Below, piece by piece: positions 38,167 to 49,379 of a DNA stretch of 64,000 nucleotides. This stretch comes from Hansschlegelia beijingensis (GTDB lineage: Bacteria > Pseudomonadota > Alphaproteobacteria > Rhizobiales > Methylopilaceae), in NCBI RefSeq assembly GCF_014196425.1, contig NZ_JACIDR010000003.1, positions 186,001 to 250,000 on the forward strand. The letters are read 5' to 3'. The position numbers and the translations under genes were made by a program. Numbering within the stretch: position 1 is the first letter of the stretch; each line of letters starts with the position of its first letter. The notes under the pieces are model-generated. The model searched no databases and had not been told where the DNA came from. It saw only the letters and a program-made list of their open reading frames with translations.

Positions 38167-38988
38167 CTAGCGCTCGCGGCCGCCACGGCCGCCATGATCG
38201 CCGCCGCCCCGGCCGCCGCCGCCAGCGCCGATCATGCCGCGCCCGCCGCCGCCGGCGCGGTCGAGGCCCATCCGGTCGCCGCGATCGCCGCCGCCGCCGA
38301 TCCGGTCCCCGCCGCCGCGTCCGCCGCGGTCGCCGCTGAAGATATCTCCGCCGCCGCGCCCGCCGCGATCGCCACGATCACCGCCCCGGTTTCCACGATC
38401 TCCGCCGCGGTCGCCCCGGTCGCCGCTCCAGCCTCCGCGGTCGCCGCGGTCGCCGCCGCGATCAGGGCCGCGTCCCGGCCGTCCGGGACCGTCGCCGCGA
38501 CCCGGCCGATCCCAGCCGCCGCGACCGTGATGTCTGCCGCGGTGGTGGTCCCGCCGCCAGGAGCGCTCCCAGCCGGAGCGTCCCGGACGCTCCGAGTACC
38601 AGCGCCCGCCCCAGTAGTAGAAGCCGTCATCGTAATAATAGGGGCGGCTGTCCCAATACCCGCCGATCGACAGGCCGGTGATCACCTCCGGCTCATACTC
38701 GTCGATGACCACCGTCGACCGGGAGGACGGGCCGCCGGCGCGATCCAGATAGCTGGCGCTCGCAAAGCCGGTGCCCTGCGCGCCCATGCTGATCTCGCAC
38801 CACGAGCCGGTGCAGCCGAGCACGTTCACGGCCTCGCCTTCCGGGAGCGTGTCGATCACCGGATAGCTCGTGCCGGGGCCGGCGCGGACGTTCAGCGCCG
38901 TGGTCGCGATCGCGGTGTCGGCGTGCGCCGCCCCGGCCGTGACGAGCAAGGCGCCGCCAGCGAGCAAAGTCCTTAGAAGTGGGGTCAT
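38167..38988 (-). CDS. Exported SH3-domain protein with Arg/Gly/Asp-rich tail
   Basis: From ATG 38988 (AGGAG site 10 bases upstream) the product is 273 residues. It has a signal peptide (RTLLAGGALLVTAGAAHA), then a bacterial SH3 domain at about 25-82 (TTALNVRAGPGTSYPVIDTL; Cys59 and Cys64 may pair). A Tyr/Trp-rich segment at 108-132 (YYYDDGFYYWGGRWYSE) follows, and from about 146 a tail made almost only of Gly, Arg and Asp with repeated DRGGDRG units. Such SH3-plus-Tyr-rich envelope proteins are common in Hyphomicrobiales. The tail length is unusual. Function is unknown; cell-wall association is inferred. Confidence 0.85.
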   Translation of the reverse strand: MTPLLRTLLAGGALLVTAGAAHADTAIATTALNVRAGPGTSYPVIDTLPEGEAVNVLGCTGSWCEISMGAQGTGFASASYLDRAGGPSSRSTVVIDEYEPEVITGLSIGGYWDSRPYYYDDGFYYWGGRWYSERPGRSGWERSWRRDHHRGRHHGRGGWDRPGRGDGPGRPGRGPDRGGDRGDRGGWSGDRGDRGGDRGNRGGDRGDRGGRGGGDIFSGDRGGRGGGDRIGGGGDRGDRMGLDRAGGGGRGMIGAGGGGRGGGDHGGRGGRER

Positions 38989-39174
38989 TGGCGTCGAACT
39001 CCTCATTTCCGAATGCGCCGTTCGCAGAGCTCCGTCCGCCCCGGCCGAAACGTCTTGCGCGCGCTGGCGCCGAAGCGCGCGATCCGGTCTGCAAACGCAT
39101 GATCCCGGCGTTATGTTCAAGTCCGACGCCGGCGGGTGCCGCTCCGCGACATCGCGATCCGAGGCCGCAAAAGC

Positions 39175-39990
39175 TCATCCGCCAGCCGAGACGCCGATCG
39201 CCGGCGCGTCGAACACGTCCGAAAGCGCCCGCTCGGCGCCGGCGGAGAGGAAGGCGAGGTCGGGGCCGAGCGCGATCATGGGGAAGCCCCGACGCACATA
39301 GTCGGACGCCATCGCAGGCGAGTTCGCGAACACCGCGACCGGCTTTCCCGCGCTGCGTCCGGCGGCGAGCACCTGGCCGAGCGCTTCGACGACCTTCGGA
39401 TGGCCGACGTCGATCGTCGCGCCGCGCGTCAGCGAGACGCTGAGGTCGTTCGGCCCGATCAACAACCCGTCGACGCCCTCGGTCCGGGCGATCTCGTCCA
39501 CATTCGCCAGCCCGCGCTCGGTCTCGATCATCGCGAGCGCCAGCGTCAGCTCGTTGGCGCTCGCCAGATAGTCGTCGCGGTCGAGGCCCAGCAGGGTCAT
39601 GGCGCGGCTCGGCCCCCAGCTGCGGCGGCCGACCGGCGGGAACTTGACCGCGTCCACGAAGGCGCGGGCGTCGGCCGCGGCCTCGATCATCGGCGCGATC
39701 AGGCCGGCGGCCCCGACATCGAGCGACCGAGCGCCCAGCGCGTAGTCGCCGGCCGGCAGCCTCACCAGCGCCGGGGCGTCCGCGAGCGCTGCGGCCGCCA
39801 CGCCCTCGACGATGCTGTCGAACGTCGCGAAGCCGTGCTGGGCGTCGAGCGTCACGGATGCGAAGCCTGCGCGCGCCACCGCCTCCACCACCAGCGGAGA
39901 CGTGAGAGAAAGCCAGCCGTTGAAGTGCGTGCCGCCGAACTCGAGCGCCGCCGCCGGGAAGGCGGCAGGGCGCGGCTCCGATGTCCTCAA
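39175..39990 (-). CDS. HpcH/HpaI-family aldolase
   Basis: A class II, metal-dependent pyruvate aldolase of the 2,4-dihydroxyhept-2-ene-1,7-dioate family. The 271-residue product has [20 protein letters not shown], the catalytic His in LDAQHGF, a conserved Arg in ALVRLP, the metal ligands Glu in [15 protein letters not shown] and Asp in GPNDLSVSL. The start is TTG 39990 with no clear ribosome site, so the first 10-15 residues are uncertain. The substrate is unknown and no pathway genes are adjacent. Confidence 0.87.
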   Translation of the reverse strand: MRTSEPRPAAFPAAALEFGGTHFNGWLSLTSPLVVEAVARAGFASVTLDAQHGFATFDSIVEGVAAAALADAPALVRLPAGDYALGARSLDVGAAGLIAPMIEAAADARAFVDAVKFPPVGRRSWGPSRAMTLLGLDRDDYLASANELTLALAMIETERGLANVDEIARTEGVDGLLIGPNDLSVSLTRGATIDVGHPKVVEALGQVLAAGRSAGKPVAVFANSPAMASDYVRRGFPMIALGPDLAFLSAGAERALSDVFDAPAIGVSAGG

Positions 39991-40021
39991 ATGCGGCCCC
40001 GTGCGCCGCCGCTCCGGCGTC

Positions 40022-40345
40022 TCACCGCTCCGCCTTGATCTGATCGACGGCGGTCGCCAGCAACTCGTCCATCGTGCGACGGATCTGGTGGTCGGAAAGC
40101 TGGACCTGGGCGTCGTCGAAATCCCGCCGGACCTTGCGGAACACGTCGTTGTCGCCCTCTTCCTCGAAGTCCGCCATCACCACCGACTTTGCGTAAGCCT
40201 CGGCTTCGACGCCCTGCTTGCCGAGCTTCTCGGCGGCCCACAGCCCGAGCAGCCTGTTGCGCCGGGCATAGGCGAAGAACTTCATTTCCTCGTCATGGAC
40301 GAACATGGCCTCCATGGCCCGTTCACGACTGTCGAAGGTGGTCAT
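40022..40345 (-). CDS. F1-ATPase inhibitor zeta subunit (DUF1476)
   Basis: In Paracoccus and other alphaproteobacteria this small protein inhibits ATP hydrolysis by F1-ATPase. The 107-residue product matches DUF1476 throughout: [59 protein letters not shown] and the tail [23 protein letters not shown] 40345 follows a GAGGA site. It is divergent from ftsH and 31 bp upstream of the aldolase gene on the same strand. The ATP synthase operon itself is not in the window. Confidence 0.92.
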   Translation of the reverse strand: MTTFDSRERAMEAMFVHDEEMKFFAYARRNRLLGLWAAEKLGKQGVEAEAYAKSVVMADFEEEGDNDVFRKVRRDFDDAQVQLSDHQIRRTMDELLATAVDQIKAER

Positions 40346-40467
40346 CCGGGATATCCTCGAGCGCCGCGCGTCAGTCCGCCCCCGCCAGCCCGCGCATCTG
40401 TGATGATTACACCCCCCAAATGTGGCGCAACAGCGTGGGCCGACGGATTGCTCGTCGTTCCTTCGTC

Positions 40468-40496
40468 TTGGCAGCGGCCTGCGGCGAGCCTACATT
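40468..40496 (+). promoter_or_regulatory. Likely ftsH promoter (sigma70- and sigma32-like)
   Basis: TTGGCA (40468-40473), 17 bases, TACATT (40491-40496) fits a sigma70 promoter. The same bases read CTTG-N18-CCTACATT, close to the alphaproteobacterial heat-shock (RpoH) pattern. The predicted start lies about 45 bp before the ftsH ATG. FtsH is heat-induced in many bacteria, which fits. Not tested. Confidence 0.5.
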
Positions 40497-40549
40497 CGCG
40501 GACGGTGCGGCGCGTCCTCAATCCACGCCGCCGCCGCGAAAGGCCCGCA

Positions 40550-42463
<1,914 letters not shown>

Positions 42464-42467
42464 ATCG

Positions 42468-42493
42468 AAAGGCCGGGCGAAAGCCCGGCCTTT
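42468..42493 (+). terminator. Intrinsic terminator of ftsH
   Basis: A perfect 11-bp stem (42468-42478 with 42483-42493) closed by a GAAA tetraloop begins 5 bp after the ftsH stop and ends in TTT. It also converges on the minus-strand EF-hand gene. Confidence 0.85.
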
Positions 42494-42580
42494 CTGCTTC
42501 CGGGGCGCCTCGCCCGCCGCGGCTCGCGGGAGAGGGATCGGCGTGGCGAGGGCCGCCAGCCGCGCCTGGAGTCCTGTCGG

Positions 42581-42883
42581 CTACTTGGCGTCCTTGCACC
42601 AGGACGCGGAGGCCTCGCGGCAGCGCTCGGTGTAGCCCTTCGTCAGCTTCTCGGCCGCAGCCCACTCTTCCTCATCGACGCCGTTGTTGTTGTCGGTGTC
42701 CATCGCCGTGAAGGTCGGGGCGGGGTCGAGCTTCAGAGTGCCGACGCTCTTCTCCCACTCCACGCGGCTGATCCTGCCGCTGCCGTCCGCATCGAGCGTG
42801 TCGAAGGCCGGCCAACCGGCGGCCGAGGCCGCGGCTCCGGACAGCAGCAGAGCCGCACCTGCGATGGCCATAATCCTGGTCAT
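42581..42883 (-). CDS. Small exported EF-hand protein
   Basis: From ATG 42883 the product is 100 residues. A signal peptide (MTRIMAIAGAALLLSGAAAS) is followed by two EF-hand loops: DADGSGRISRVE and DTDNNNGVDEEE, both with Asp/Asn at the calcium-ligand positions and Glu at the last. Two C-terminal cysteines (RCREASASWC) could form a disulfide. It is predicted to be a periplasmic calcium-binding protein of unknown partner. The frame is open 28 codons upstream but without a signal sequence. Confidence 0.82.
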   Translation of the reverse strand: MTRIMAIAGAALLLSGAAASAAGWPAFDTLDADGSGRISRVEWEKSVGTLKLDPAPTFTAMDTDNNNGVDEEEWAAAEKLTKGYTERCREASASWCKDAK

Positions 42884-43221
42884 GGCGTCTTCTCCCCTTG
42901 CGTTGTTTACGCGCCGCGACTCTTTTAGCGAGCCGCGGTCCTGCCGCCGTTGTTGGCGGCGCTGCAAGCGGGCGACAAGTTCAAGGTTTTATCAATGGAA
43001 GTGCTTCCAATTCTTTCGGGATATACTGCCAGTTAAACTTGGAGGCCCGCGCTCCGACGCGAATCCGCACAGATGCGTCGGGAAGCCGGCCGCAGCCGCT
43101 TTCGCCCCGGCGCGGCGTCCCCTTTGACCTCGCTCATCCTTTTTGAACCGCAATGCGGTATCGTGACCATGACAGGAAACGAGCAGCGCGCGGCTGGCCG
43201 CGCGCGATGCAGGAGCGCTTG
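42884..43221. other. Divergent intergenic region, EF-hand gene/glmM
   Basis: This 338-bp gap contains an AT-rich patch at about 42979-43040, unusual for the window. The dyad TGGAAG-TG-CTTCCA (42996-43009) lies within it and could be an operator or promoter element. I see no convincing gene on either strand beyond leaders of the flanking frames, and no tRNA or riboswitch pattern that I recognise. Confidence 0.4.
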
Positions 43222-44568
<1,347 letters not shown>

Positions 44569-44666
44569 GGTCCCGCCGATACTGTCCGCGCGTGGCCGGC
44601 GCTATGTGTTGCGCCGGCGAGACAACAGTCACCGCGTAGTCCAGCCAGCACGGTTAAAGGTTAAGG

Positions 44667-44682
44667 TTAAACGCTCATTAAC
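44667..44682 (+). promoter_or_regulatory. CtrA box upstream of the outer-membrane protein gene
   Basis: TTAA (44667-44670), 7 bases (acgctca), TTAAC (44678-44682) is a perfect CtrA consensus. It is preceded by TTAA units at 44654-44657 and 44661-44664. The 10-mer ttaaggttaa and the spacer nearly repeat the flagellin box at 414-440 on its opposite strand. It lies 84 bp before ATG 44766, in a 197-bp gap. Confidence 0.72.
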
Positions 44683-44765
44683 GACTTACCTGCCAGTGTG
44701 CCGTCCGTGAGATGAACATGCGCTGCCTCGCTGTTGCGGGCGCCGCAGATCAAGGACATGGCAGG

Positions 44766-45530
44766 ATGGCCAAGCTCTCGACCTACGCGCTTGCCGGCGC
44801 GGCACTACTCGCGCTCGCGCCGGTCGCGAGCCGCGCAGCCGATCTTCCCGAACCGCCGCTGCTCGAGCCGGCGCCCGAGCCCGTCGAGTTCGGCTCCAAC
44901 TGGTATCTGCGCGGCGACATCGGCTACAAGGTCTACCGCGATCCCAAGGCTCGCTACGACACCAACGCGCCGGCTTTCGCGGGCAACCGCAGCTTCAGCG
45001 GCGAGAAGATGGGCGACGCGGTCGTCTTCGGCGGCGGCGTCGGCTACAGGTTCAACGAGTGGTTCCGCACCGACGTCACCGCGGACTACGAGACCCGCTC
45101 GCGCTTCCGCGGCCGGCTGTTCTGCCCCGGCCCCTGCGGCGGCTCCGGCACGTCTCGCGAGACCATGAAGATCGACGCGTTCACGATCTTCGCGAACGCC
45201 TATTTCGACGCCGGCACTTACTACGGCTTCACGCCTTACGTCGGCGGCGGCATCGGCGCGGCCTATCTCGACGTCCACAACTACCGCTCGAACTCGGCCG
45301 GCAATCCGTCCTATTCCGGCGACGGCAAGTGGAACTTCGCGTGGAACCTGACGGCCGGCGTCGGCTACGAGGTCAGCGACAACCTGATCATCGACACCAA
45401 CTACCGCTTCGTCGATCTGGGCGAGGCCCGCTCCAAGCCGATCGCGGCCGCCGGCGGCCGCGGCCGGGTGAAGGTCGACGATATCCAGGCCCACGAGTTC
45501 CGCGTCGGCTTCCGCTACCTGCTCGACTGA
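44766..45530 (+). CDS. Outer-membrane beta-barrel protein (porin-like)
   Basis: From ATG 44766 the product is 254 residues. A signal peptide (KLSTYALAGAALLALAPVAS, then RAADLPEPP) leads into a small beta-barrel: SNWYLRGDIGYKVYRDP, AVVFGGGVGYRFNEWFRTDV, YYGFTPYVGGGIGAAYLDV, TAGVGYEVSDNLIIDTNYRF and the closing strand HEFRVGFRYLLD. This is the Omp25/31-like class abundant in Hyphomicrobiales outer membranes. An upstream ATG at 44712 would disrupt the signal peptide. A CtrA box upstream suggests cell-cycle-linked expression. It ends with a strong terminator. Confidence 0.88.
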   Translation: MAKLSTYALAGAALLALAPVASRAADLPEPPLLEPAPEPVEFGSNWYLRGDIGYKVYRDPKARYDTNAPAFAGNRSFSGEKMGDAVVFGGGVGYRFNEWFRTDVTADYETRSRFRGRLFCPGPCGGSGTSRETMKIDAFTIFANAYFDAGTYYGFTPYVGGGIGAAYLDVHNYRSNSAGNPSYSGDGKWNFAWNLTAGVGYEVSDNLIIDTNYRFVDLGEARSKPIAAAGGRGRVKVDDIQAHEFRVGFRYLLD

Positions 45531-45554
45531 CGCCTTCCGACGCTCACGGCGATC

Positions 45555-45582
45555 AAGGCGGCGCGCCAGCGCCGCCTTTTTT
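45555..45582 (+). terminator. Intrinsic terminator
   Basis: A perfect 10-bp stem (45555-45564 with 45569-45578) with a GCCA loop is followed by a T run to 45582. It is the best textbook terminator in the window, 24 bp after the outer-membrane protein gene. Confidence 0.9.
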
Positions 45583-45646
45583 GCGTTTTGCGCCGCCCGG
45601 CGATCGTCCGAAGGGCTGCCCTGCAGTCTCCCGGGCTCCTGGCGGC

Positions 45647-45675
45647 TTGACGCGCGGGAGGGCCCGGCTGATAGG
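45647..45675 (+). promoter_or_regulatory. Candidate serC promoter
   Basis: TTGACG (45647-45652), 17 bases, GATAGG (45670-45675) has a near-consensus -35 and a weak -10. It lies 50 bp before the serC start and after the upstream terminator. Sequence evidence only. Confidence 0.4.
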
Positions 45676-45725
45676 GAGCGTTCCGAACCCCGTTCTTTCG
45701 AGGTTCGGTCCGTGAGGATGCAGCA

Positions 45726-46898
45726 ATGACCAATGTCGCCCCGCGCGTGCGGCCCCAGAACCCGAATTTCTCGTCAGGCCCCTGTTCCAAGCGTCCCGGC
45801 TGGTCGCTCGACGCCCTGAAGGACGCGGCGCTCGGCCGTTCGCATCGTTCCCCGCTTGGCAGGGCCAAGCTGAAGGAGGCGATCGACCTCACGCGCGAGG
45901 TGCTCGAAGTGCCTGCGAGCCACCGCATCGCGATCGTGCCGGGCTCCGACACCGGCGCCGTCGAGATGGCGATGTGGTCCTTGCTCGGCGCCCGCGGCGT
46001 CGAGGTTCTGGCATGGGAGAGCTTCGGCGCGATCTGGGTGACCGACGCGGTGGCCCAACTGCGCCTGCCGAACGTGAAGGCCACGGTCGCCGAGTTCGGC
46101 AAGCTGCCCGACCTGTCCGCCGTCGATTTCGACAATGACGTGGTGTTCACCTGGAACGGCACGACCGCCGGCGTCTGCGTGCCGAACGCCGACTGGATCC
46201 CCGCGGACCGCGCGGGCCTCACGATCTGCGACGCGACCTCCGCCGCGTTCGCGATGGAGCTCGACTACGCCAAGCTCGATGTCGTGACCTTCTCCTGGCA
46301 GAAGATCATGGGCGGAGAGGCCGCGCATGGCGTGCTGATCCTCGGGCCGCGCGCGGTCGAGCGCCTGGAGAGCTACGTGCCGGCTTGGCCGTTGCCGAAG
46401 CTGTTCCGCATGACGCATGACGGCAAGCTGGACGAGGGGCTGTTCCAGGGCGACGTGATCAACACGCCGTCCATGCTCTGCGTGGAGGACTATCTCGACG
46501 CGCTGAAGTGGGGCCGCTCGGTCGGCGGCCTCAAGGGTCTGGTCGGGCGGGCGAACCGCAACGCCGCGGTCATCCACGATTACGTGGCGCGGACGCCGTG
46601 GCTCCAGAACCTGGCCGAGGATCCGGCGACGCGCGCCAACACCGGCGTCTGCCTGCGCATCGTCGACCCCGCCGTGCTGGCGCTGCCGGCGGCCGAGCAG
46701 AGAGCGTTCGCCAACCAGCTCGTCGGCCTGATCGAGGCGCAGCGCGTCGGCTACGACTTCGGCGCCTATCGGGACGCGCCTCCCGGCCTACGCATCTGGT
46801 GCGGCGCGACCGTCGAAGCCTCCGATCTCGCTGCGCTCACCGAATGGCTCGACTGGGCCTACGCCGAACTGCGCCCGGGCCTCGCCAAGGCCGCGTGA
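45726..46898 (+). CDS. serC: Phosphoserine aminotransferase
   Basis: SerC transaminates 3-phosphohydroxypyruvate to phosphoserine and also serves vitamin B6 synthesis. The 390-residue product is the long Hyphomicrobiales-type form. It starts [20 protein letters not shown]. The PLP lysine lies in [17 protein letters not shown], and [20 protein letters not shown] and the C-terminal [15 protein letters not shown] segments are typical. serA, often next to it, is absent; the next gene is SseB-like. Confidence 0.94.
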   Translation: MTNVAPRVRPQNPNFSSGPCSKRPGWSLDALKDAALGRSHRSPLGRAKLKEAIDLTREVLEVPASHRIAIVPGSDTGAVEMAMWSLLGARGVEVLAWESFGAIWVTDAVAQLRLPNVKATVAEFGKLPDLSAVDFDNDVVFTWNGTTAGVCVPNADWIPADRAGLTICDATSAAFAMELDYAKLDVVTFSWQKIMGGEAAHGVLILGPRAVERLESYVPAWPLPKLFRMTHDGKLDEGLFQGDVINTPSMLCVEDYLDALKWGRSVGGLKGLVGRANRNAAVIHDYVARTPWLQNLAEDPATRANTGVCLRIVDPAVLALPAAEQRAFANQLVGLIEAQRVGYDFGAYRDAPPGLRIWCGATVEASDLAALTEWLDWAYAELRPGLAKAA

Positions 46899-46946
46899 CG
46901 TCCCTGCGGCCGCATCTGCGGCCGCGCAAGCAACCGGAGAGCGCCG

Positions 46947-47705
46947 ATGTTCACCCCCGAGAACGACCTCGAGCGCTCGCTGGTCCGGGCCGCCGAACAG
47001 CCGGAGCACCGCGCCGCGTTCCTCAAGGAACTGCTGGACGCGGAGCTCGCCTTCGCCCTCATCGACAGCGGCGACGCGCGTGAAGGCTATGTGGTCCCGG
47101 AGGTCAGCAACGACGATCTGTCCTTCGTGCCGGTCTTCACCTCGGAGAGCCGGATCAAGGCGATGTTCGGCGACGAGAAGCTGCAGGTCGTCCGGCAGAC
47201 CTTCCGGCAGATCCTCGAGCAGATCGACGACGCCAATTTCGTGCTGAATCCCGGCTCGGACTACGGTCGCGAGCTGATGGCCGAGGACGTCGCCTGCATG
47301 CTCGACGGCGATTTCGAGCGCGCGGCCGAAGGTTTCGAGGACGACGACCAGGATGGCGACGGCGCTGAGGAAGAGCCCCCGATGATGATCGGCGAACCGT
47401 CGCCGGCCCCGGTCCATCTGACCGCGCCGCTGGCCGCGCTGTTCGCCACGATCCCCGAGGTGAAGAAGGCCCATATCGGTCAGGCGGTGTTCGCCGATTC
47501 CGAAGGGGTGCGCCGCCTGGTCATCGGCCTCACGGTGGAAGGCGACATCGACGCCGTTCTCGACCGGGTCGGCGAGGTGCTGGAGACTGCCGCGCGGCCG
47601 TCCGACGTCATCGACTTCGTCGAGGCGCCGGGCTCGCCGCTCGACGAGTACTTCTCGCGGGACCTGAAGCCGTTCTACAGCCGGAACGATCCGCAGCCGG
47701 CCTGA
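46947..47705 (+). CDS. SseB-family protein (enhanced serine sensitivity)
   Basis: The 252-residue product matches the SseB family. The N-terminal domain has NDLERSLVRAAEQPEHRAAF, LSFVPVFTSESRIKAMFG and FVLNPGSDYGRELMAEDV. An acidic linker (EDDDQDGDGAEEE) follows, then a C-terminal SseB_C domain (FATIPEVKKAHIGQAVFADS, VEGDIDAVLDRVGEVLETAA). The E. coli member alters sensitivity to serine; its biochemical role is unknown. ATG 46947 follows GGAGAG, 48 bp after serC, so the two may be co-transcribed. Confidence 0.85.
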   Translation: MFTPENDLERSLVRAAEQPEHRAAFLKELLDAELAFALIDSGDAREGYVVPEVSNDDLSFVPVFTSESRIKAMFGDEKLQVVRQTFRQILEQIDDANFVLNPGSDYGRELMAEDVACMLDGDFERAAEGFEDDDQDGDGAEEEPPMMIGEPSPAPVHLTAPLAALFATIPEVKKAHIGQAVFADSEGVRRLVIGLTVEGDIDAVLDRVGEVLETAARPSDVIDFVEAPGSPLDEYFSRDLKPFYSRNDPQPA

Positions 47706-47718
47706 CGTGCGGCGACGC

Positions 47719-47739
47719 GAGACGCGGGGCCCGCGTCTC
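47719..47739. terminator. Hairpin between convergent genes
   Basis: GAGACGCG (47719-47726) pairs perfectly with CGCGTCTC (47732-47739) across a 5-base loop, in the 47-bp gap between the converging SseB-like and coiled-coil genes. It is followed by TCGT, with no T tract. Confidence 0.6.
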
Positions 47740-47752
47740 CTCGTAATCCGGA

Positions 47753-48463
47753 CTAGCTGACCGGCGAGACCAGCCTGACGCGGTCGCGGTCGGGCGTCTC
47801 GCGCGGGCGGGGCTCGTCAGGCTCATCCGCCCCCGCCGCGCGAACGATCGCATCGGCGACTTCATCGAGACGCGTCCGCAAGGCGCGCAGCGCCTCGGCG
47901 TCGGCCGCCGAGAGCGCCGCCCGCTGGGGAAGCTGCGGCTCCGGGCCCGCGGCAGGCGCCGCCTGGGCGCGCAGCGAGAGGACCTCGGCGCTCCGGCGCG
48001 TCAGCTCGGTCTCAGACCGATCCCCCTCGGCCGTCGCGCCTTCCGCGGCGCGGCCGGCGTCGAGCTCAGCCTGCACGGCCGCCGCACGACGTTCGCTGCG
48101 CTCGAGATCCGCTTTCAACGCGACCGCTTCGGCCTCGAGCGTCGCGATCCTCGCCTTGAGGTCCGCGATCTCGGCGCGCTGGCGAAGCTCCGTCGCATGC
48201 GCGCGCGCCGCGCCGATCTGGGCCTGCGCCGCGAGCGTCGCCTCCCGCTCCGCCCGCCGCTCCACGGCCCTCACGGCCATGGCATGCTCAGCCCGCAGGC
48301 GGTCCTGCGCGGCGATGATCTCGGACGCGGAGACGGGCAGGCGGTTCACCAGACGCTTGGTCGTCAGCCGGACCGCCCGGCGCCAGAACGCAGGCAGGAA
48401 CAGCAGCCACAGCAGGGTGGCGAGCAGGAAGCCGAAGCTGGCGTAGAGGATGGGCTCGACCAT
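47753..48463 (-). CDS. Membrane-anchored coiled-coil protein, unknown function
   Basis: The 236-residue product begins MVEPILYASFGFLLATLLWL, a single N-terminal membrane helix, then a basic segment LPAFWRRAVRLTTKRLVNRL. Residues about 55-150 are a long Ala/Glu/Arg coiled coil (AEIADLKARIATLEAEAVAL), followed by a disordered Pro/Ala linker and a short C-terminal helix (ALRALRTRLDEVADAIVRAA). The N-terminal pattern recurs in uncharacterised Hyphomicrobiales proteins. No function can be assigned. The ribosome site is weak. Confidence 0.7.
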   Translation of the reverse strand: MVEPILYASFGFLLATLLWLLFLPAFWRRAVRLTTKRLVNRLPVSASEIIAAQDRLRAEHAMAVRAVERRAEREATLAAQAQIGAARAHATELRQRAEIADLKARIATLEAEAVALKADLERSERRAAAVQAELDAGRAAEGATAEGDRSETELTRRSAEVLSLRAQAAPAAGPEPQLPQRAALSAADAEALRALRTRLDEVADAIVRAAGADEPDEPRPRETPDRDRVRLVSPVS

Positions 48464-48588
48464 TCAGGCTCGCTCGGCGCGCATTCGGCTGCTCACTGGC
48501 CTGGCGACCATATGCAGGCCGCAGGTCGTCCGCCCGCAGCCACAATGGCACACCGCCCAGGCCCCGCCAAGCGACCGGGCAGGAGACC

Positions 48589-49209
48589 TCAGAACGGGTT
48601 CCAGGTCGAGTTCGGCGTGAACTTCAGATAGCCGACATTGACGCCGAGCCGCGCGCCCACGCCGGTCCGGATCGGCACCAGCACGGTCTCGTAGTCCTTC
48701 AGCGCCGTCATGCCGAAGCCGCCGACCAGATAGGCCGAGCCGTTGACGCCGGCGAACCGGCTGAACAGCGCGTCCGGCGAGCGCAGATTGTAGACCAGGA
48801 TCATCGTGCGGGCCCCGTCTCCGCCGAAGTCCAGGCCGAGCGAGGGGCCCTGCCAGTAGACCCGGTTGTCCGGCGCGCCGTCGCGGGTGAACAGCTTGCC
48901 CTCGCCGTAGCGCAAGCCGCCGATGAAGGCGCCGGAGCCTTCCTCGCCGAGGATGTAGGCGTTCGGCTCGCCCCACATGCTGGTGGCCTTCTCGACGATG
49001 CCGGCGAGCCCGCGGGTCGTGGACCCGAAGAACGAGTTGCCGCGATCGACGATCTCCTGGACCGAATAGGTTCGCCGGGGGCCTTCGTCGTCGCGGGAAT
49101 AGGCGGCGCGCTCGGCGCGCGGCGCGCCGTCATACTGGGCGGACGCCGTGGTCGCGGCCGAGACGCCGACGCCGAACGCGAGACTCGTGATGAGCGCTCT
49201 CAGGATCAT
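48589..49209 (-). CDS. eipA: EipA-type envelope protein (DUF1134)
   Basis: EipA is a periplasmic protein needed for envelope integrity in Brucella. From ATG 49209 the product is 206 residues. A signal peptide (MILRALITSLAFGVGVSAAT) is followed by the DUF1134 core: YSVQEIVDRGNSFFGSTTRG, GLAGIVEKATSMWGEPNAYI, GPSLGLDFGGDGARTMILVY and the end GVNVGYLKFTPNSTWNPF. AAGGA lies 9 bases before the start. The frame extends 23 codons upstream without similarity. In Brucella and Caulobacter relatives it is linked to CtrA-controlled envelope functions; that link is not shown here. Confidence 0.9.
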   Translation of the reverse strand: MILRALITSLAFGVGVSAATTASAQYDGAPRAERAAYSRDDEGPRRTYSVQEIVDRGNSFFGSTTRGLAGIVEKATSMWGEPNAYILGEEGSGAFIGGLRYGEGKLFTRDGAPDNRVYWQGPSLGLDFGGDGARTMILVYNLRSPDALFSRFAGVNGSAYLVGGFGMTALKDYETVLVPIRTGVGARLGVNVGYLKFTPNSTWNPF

Positions 49210-49379
49210 CGCTGCGTTCCTTCTCTCGGATGGCGCGTCGCGAGCGGCGAACCGCAGGGTCGCGCCGATTCGTTCCAATTTGAGCGATCCGCTTTACTGG
49301 AAGGTGAACGGCCCCGGATTACAGGAGAGAACGCTCACAAGGCCGCCGTGTGGCGCGCCGTCCGGGGACAGACGGGACG

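Noticed and set aside
38170-38560. Short direct repeats that could look like a CRISPR array
   Set aside because: They are codon-level repeats of the DRGG-type tail of the SH3 protein, without unique spacers of constant length, and no cas genes are near.
44712-44765. Upstream ATG of the outer-membrane protein as the true start
   Set aside because: It would add 18 residues before the signal peptide and shorten the distance to the CtrA box; ATG 44766 has a better-placed ribosome site.
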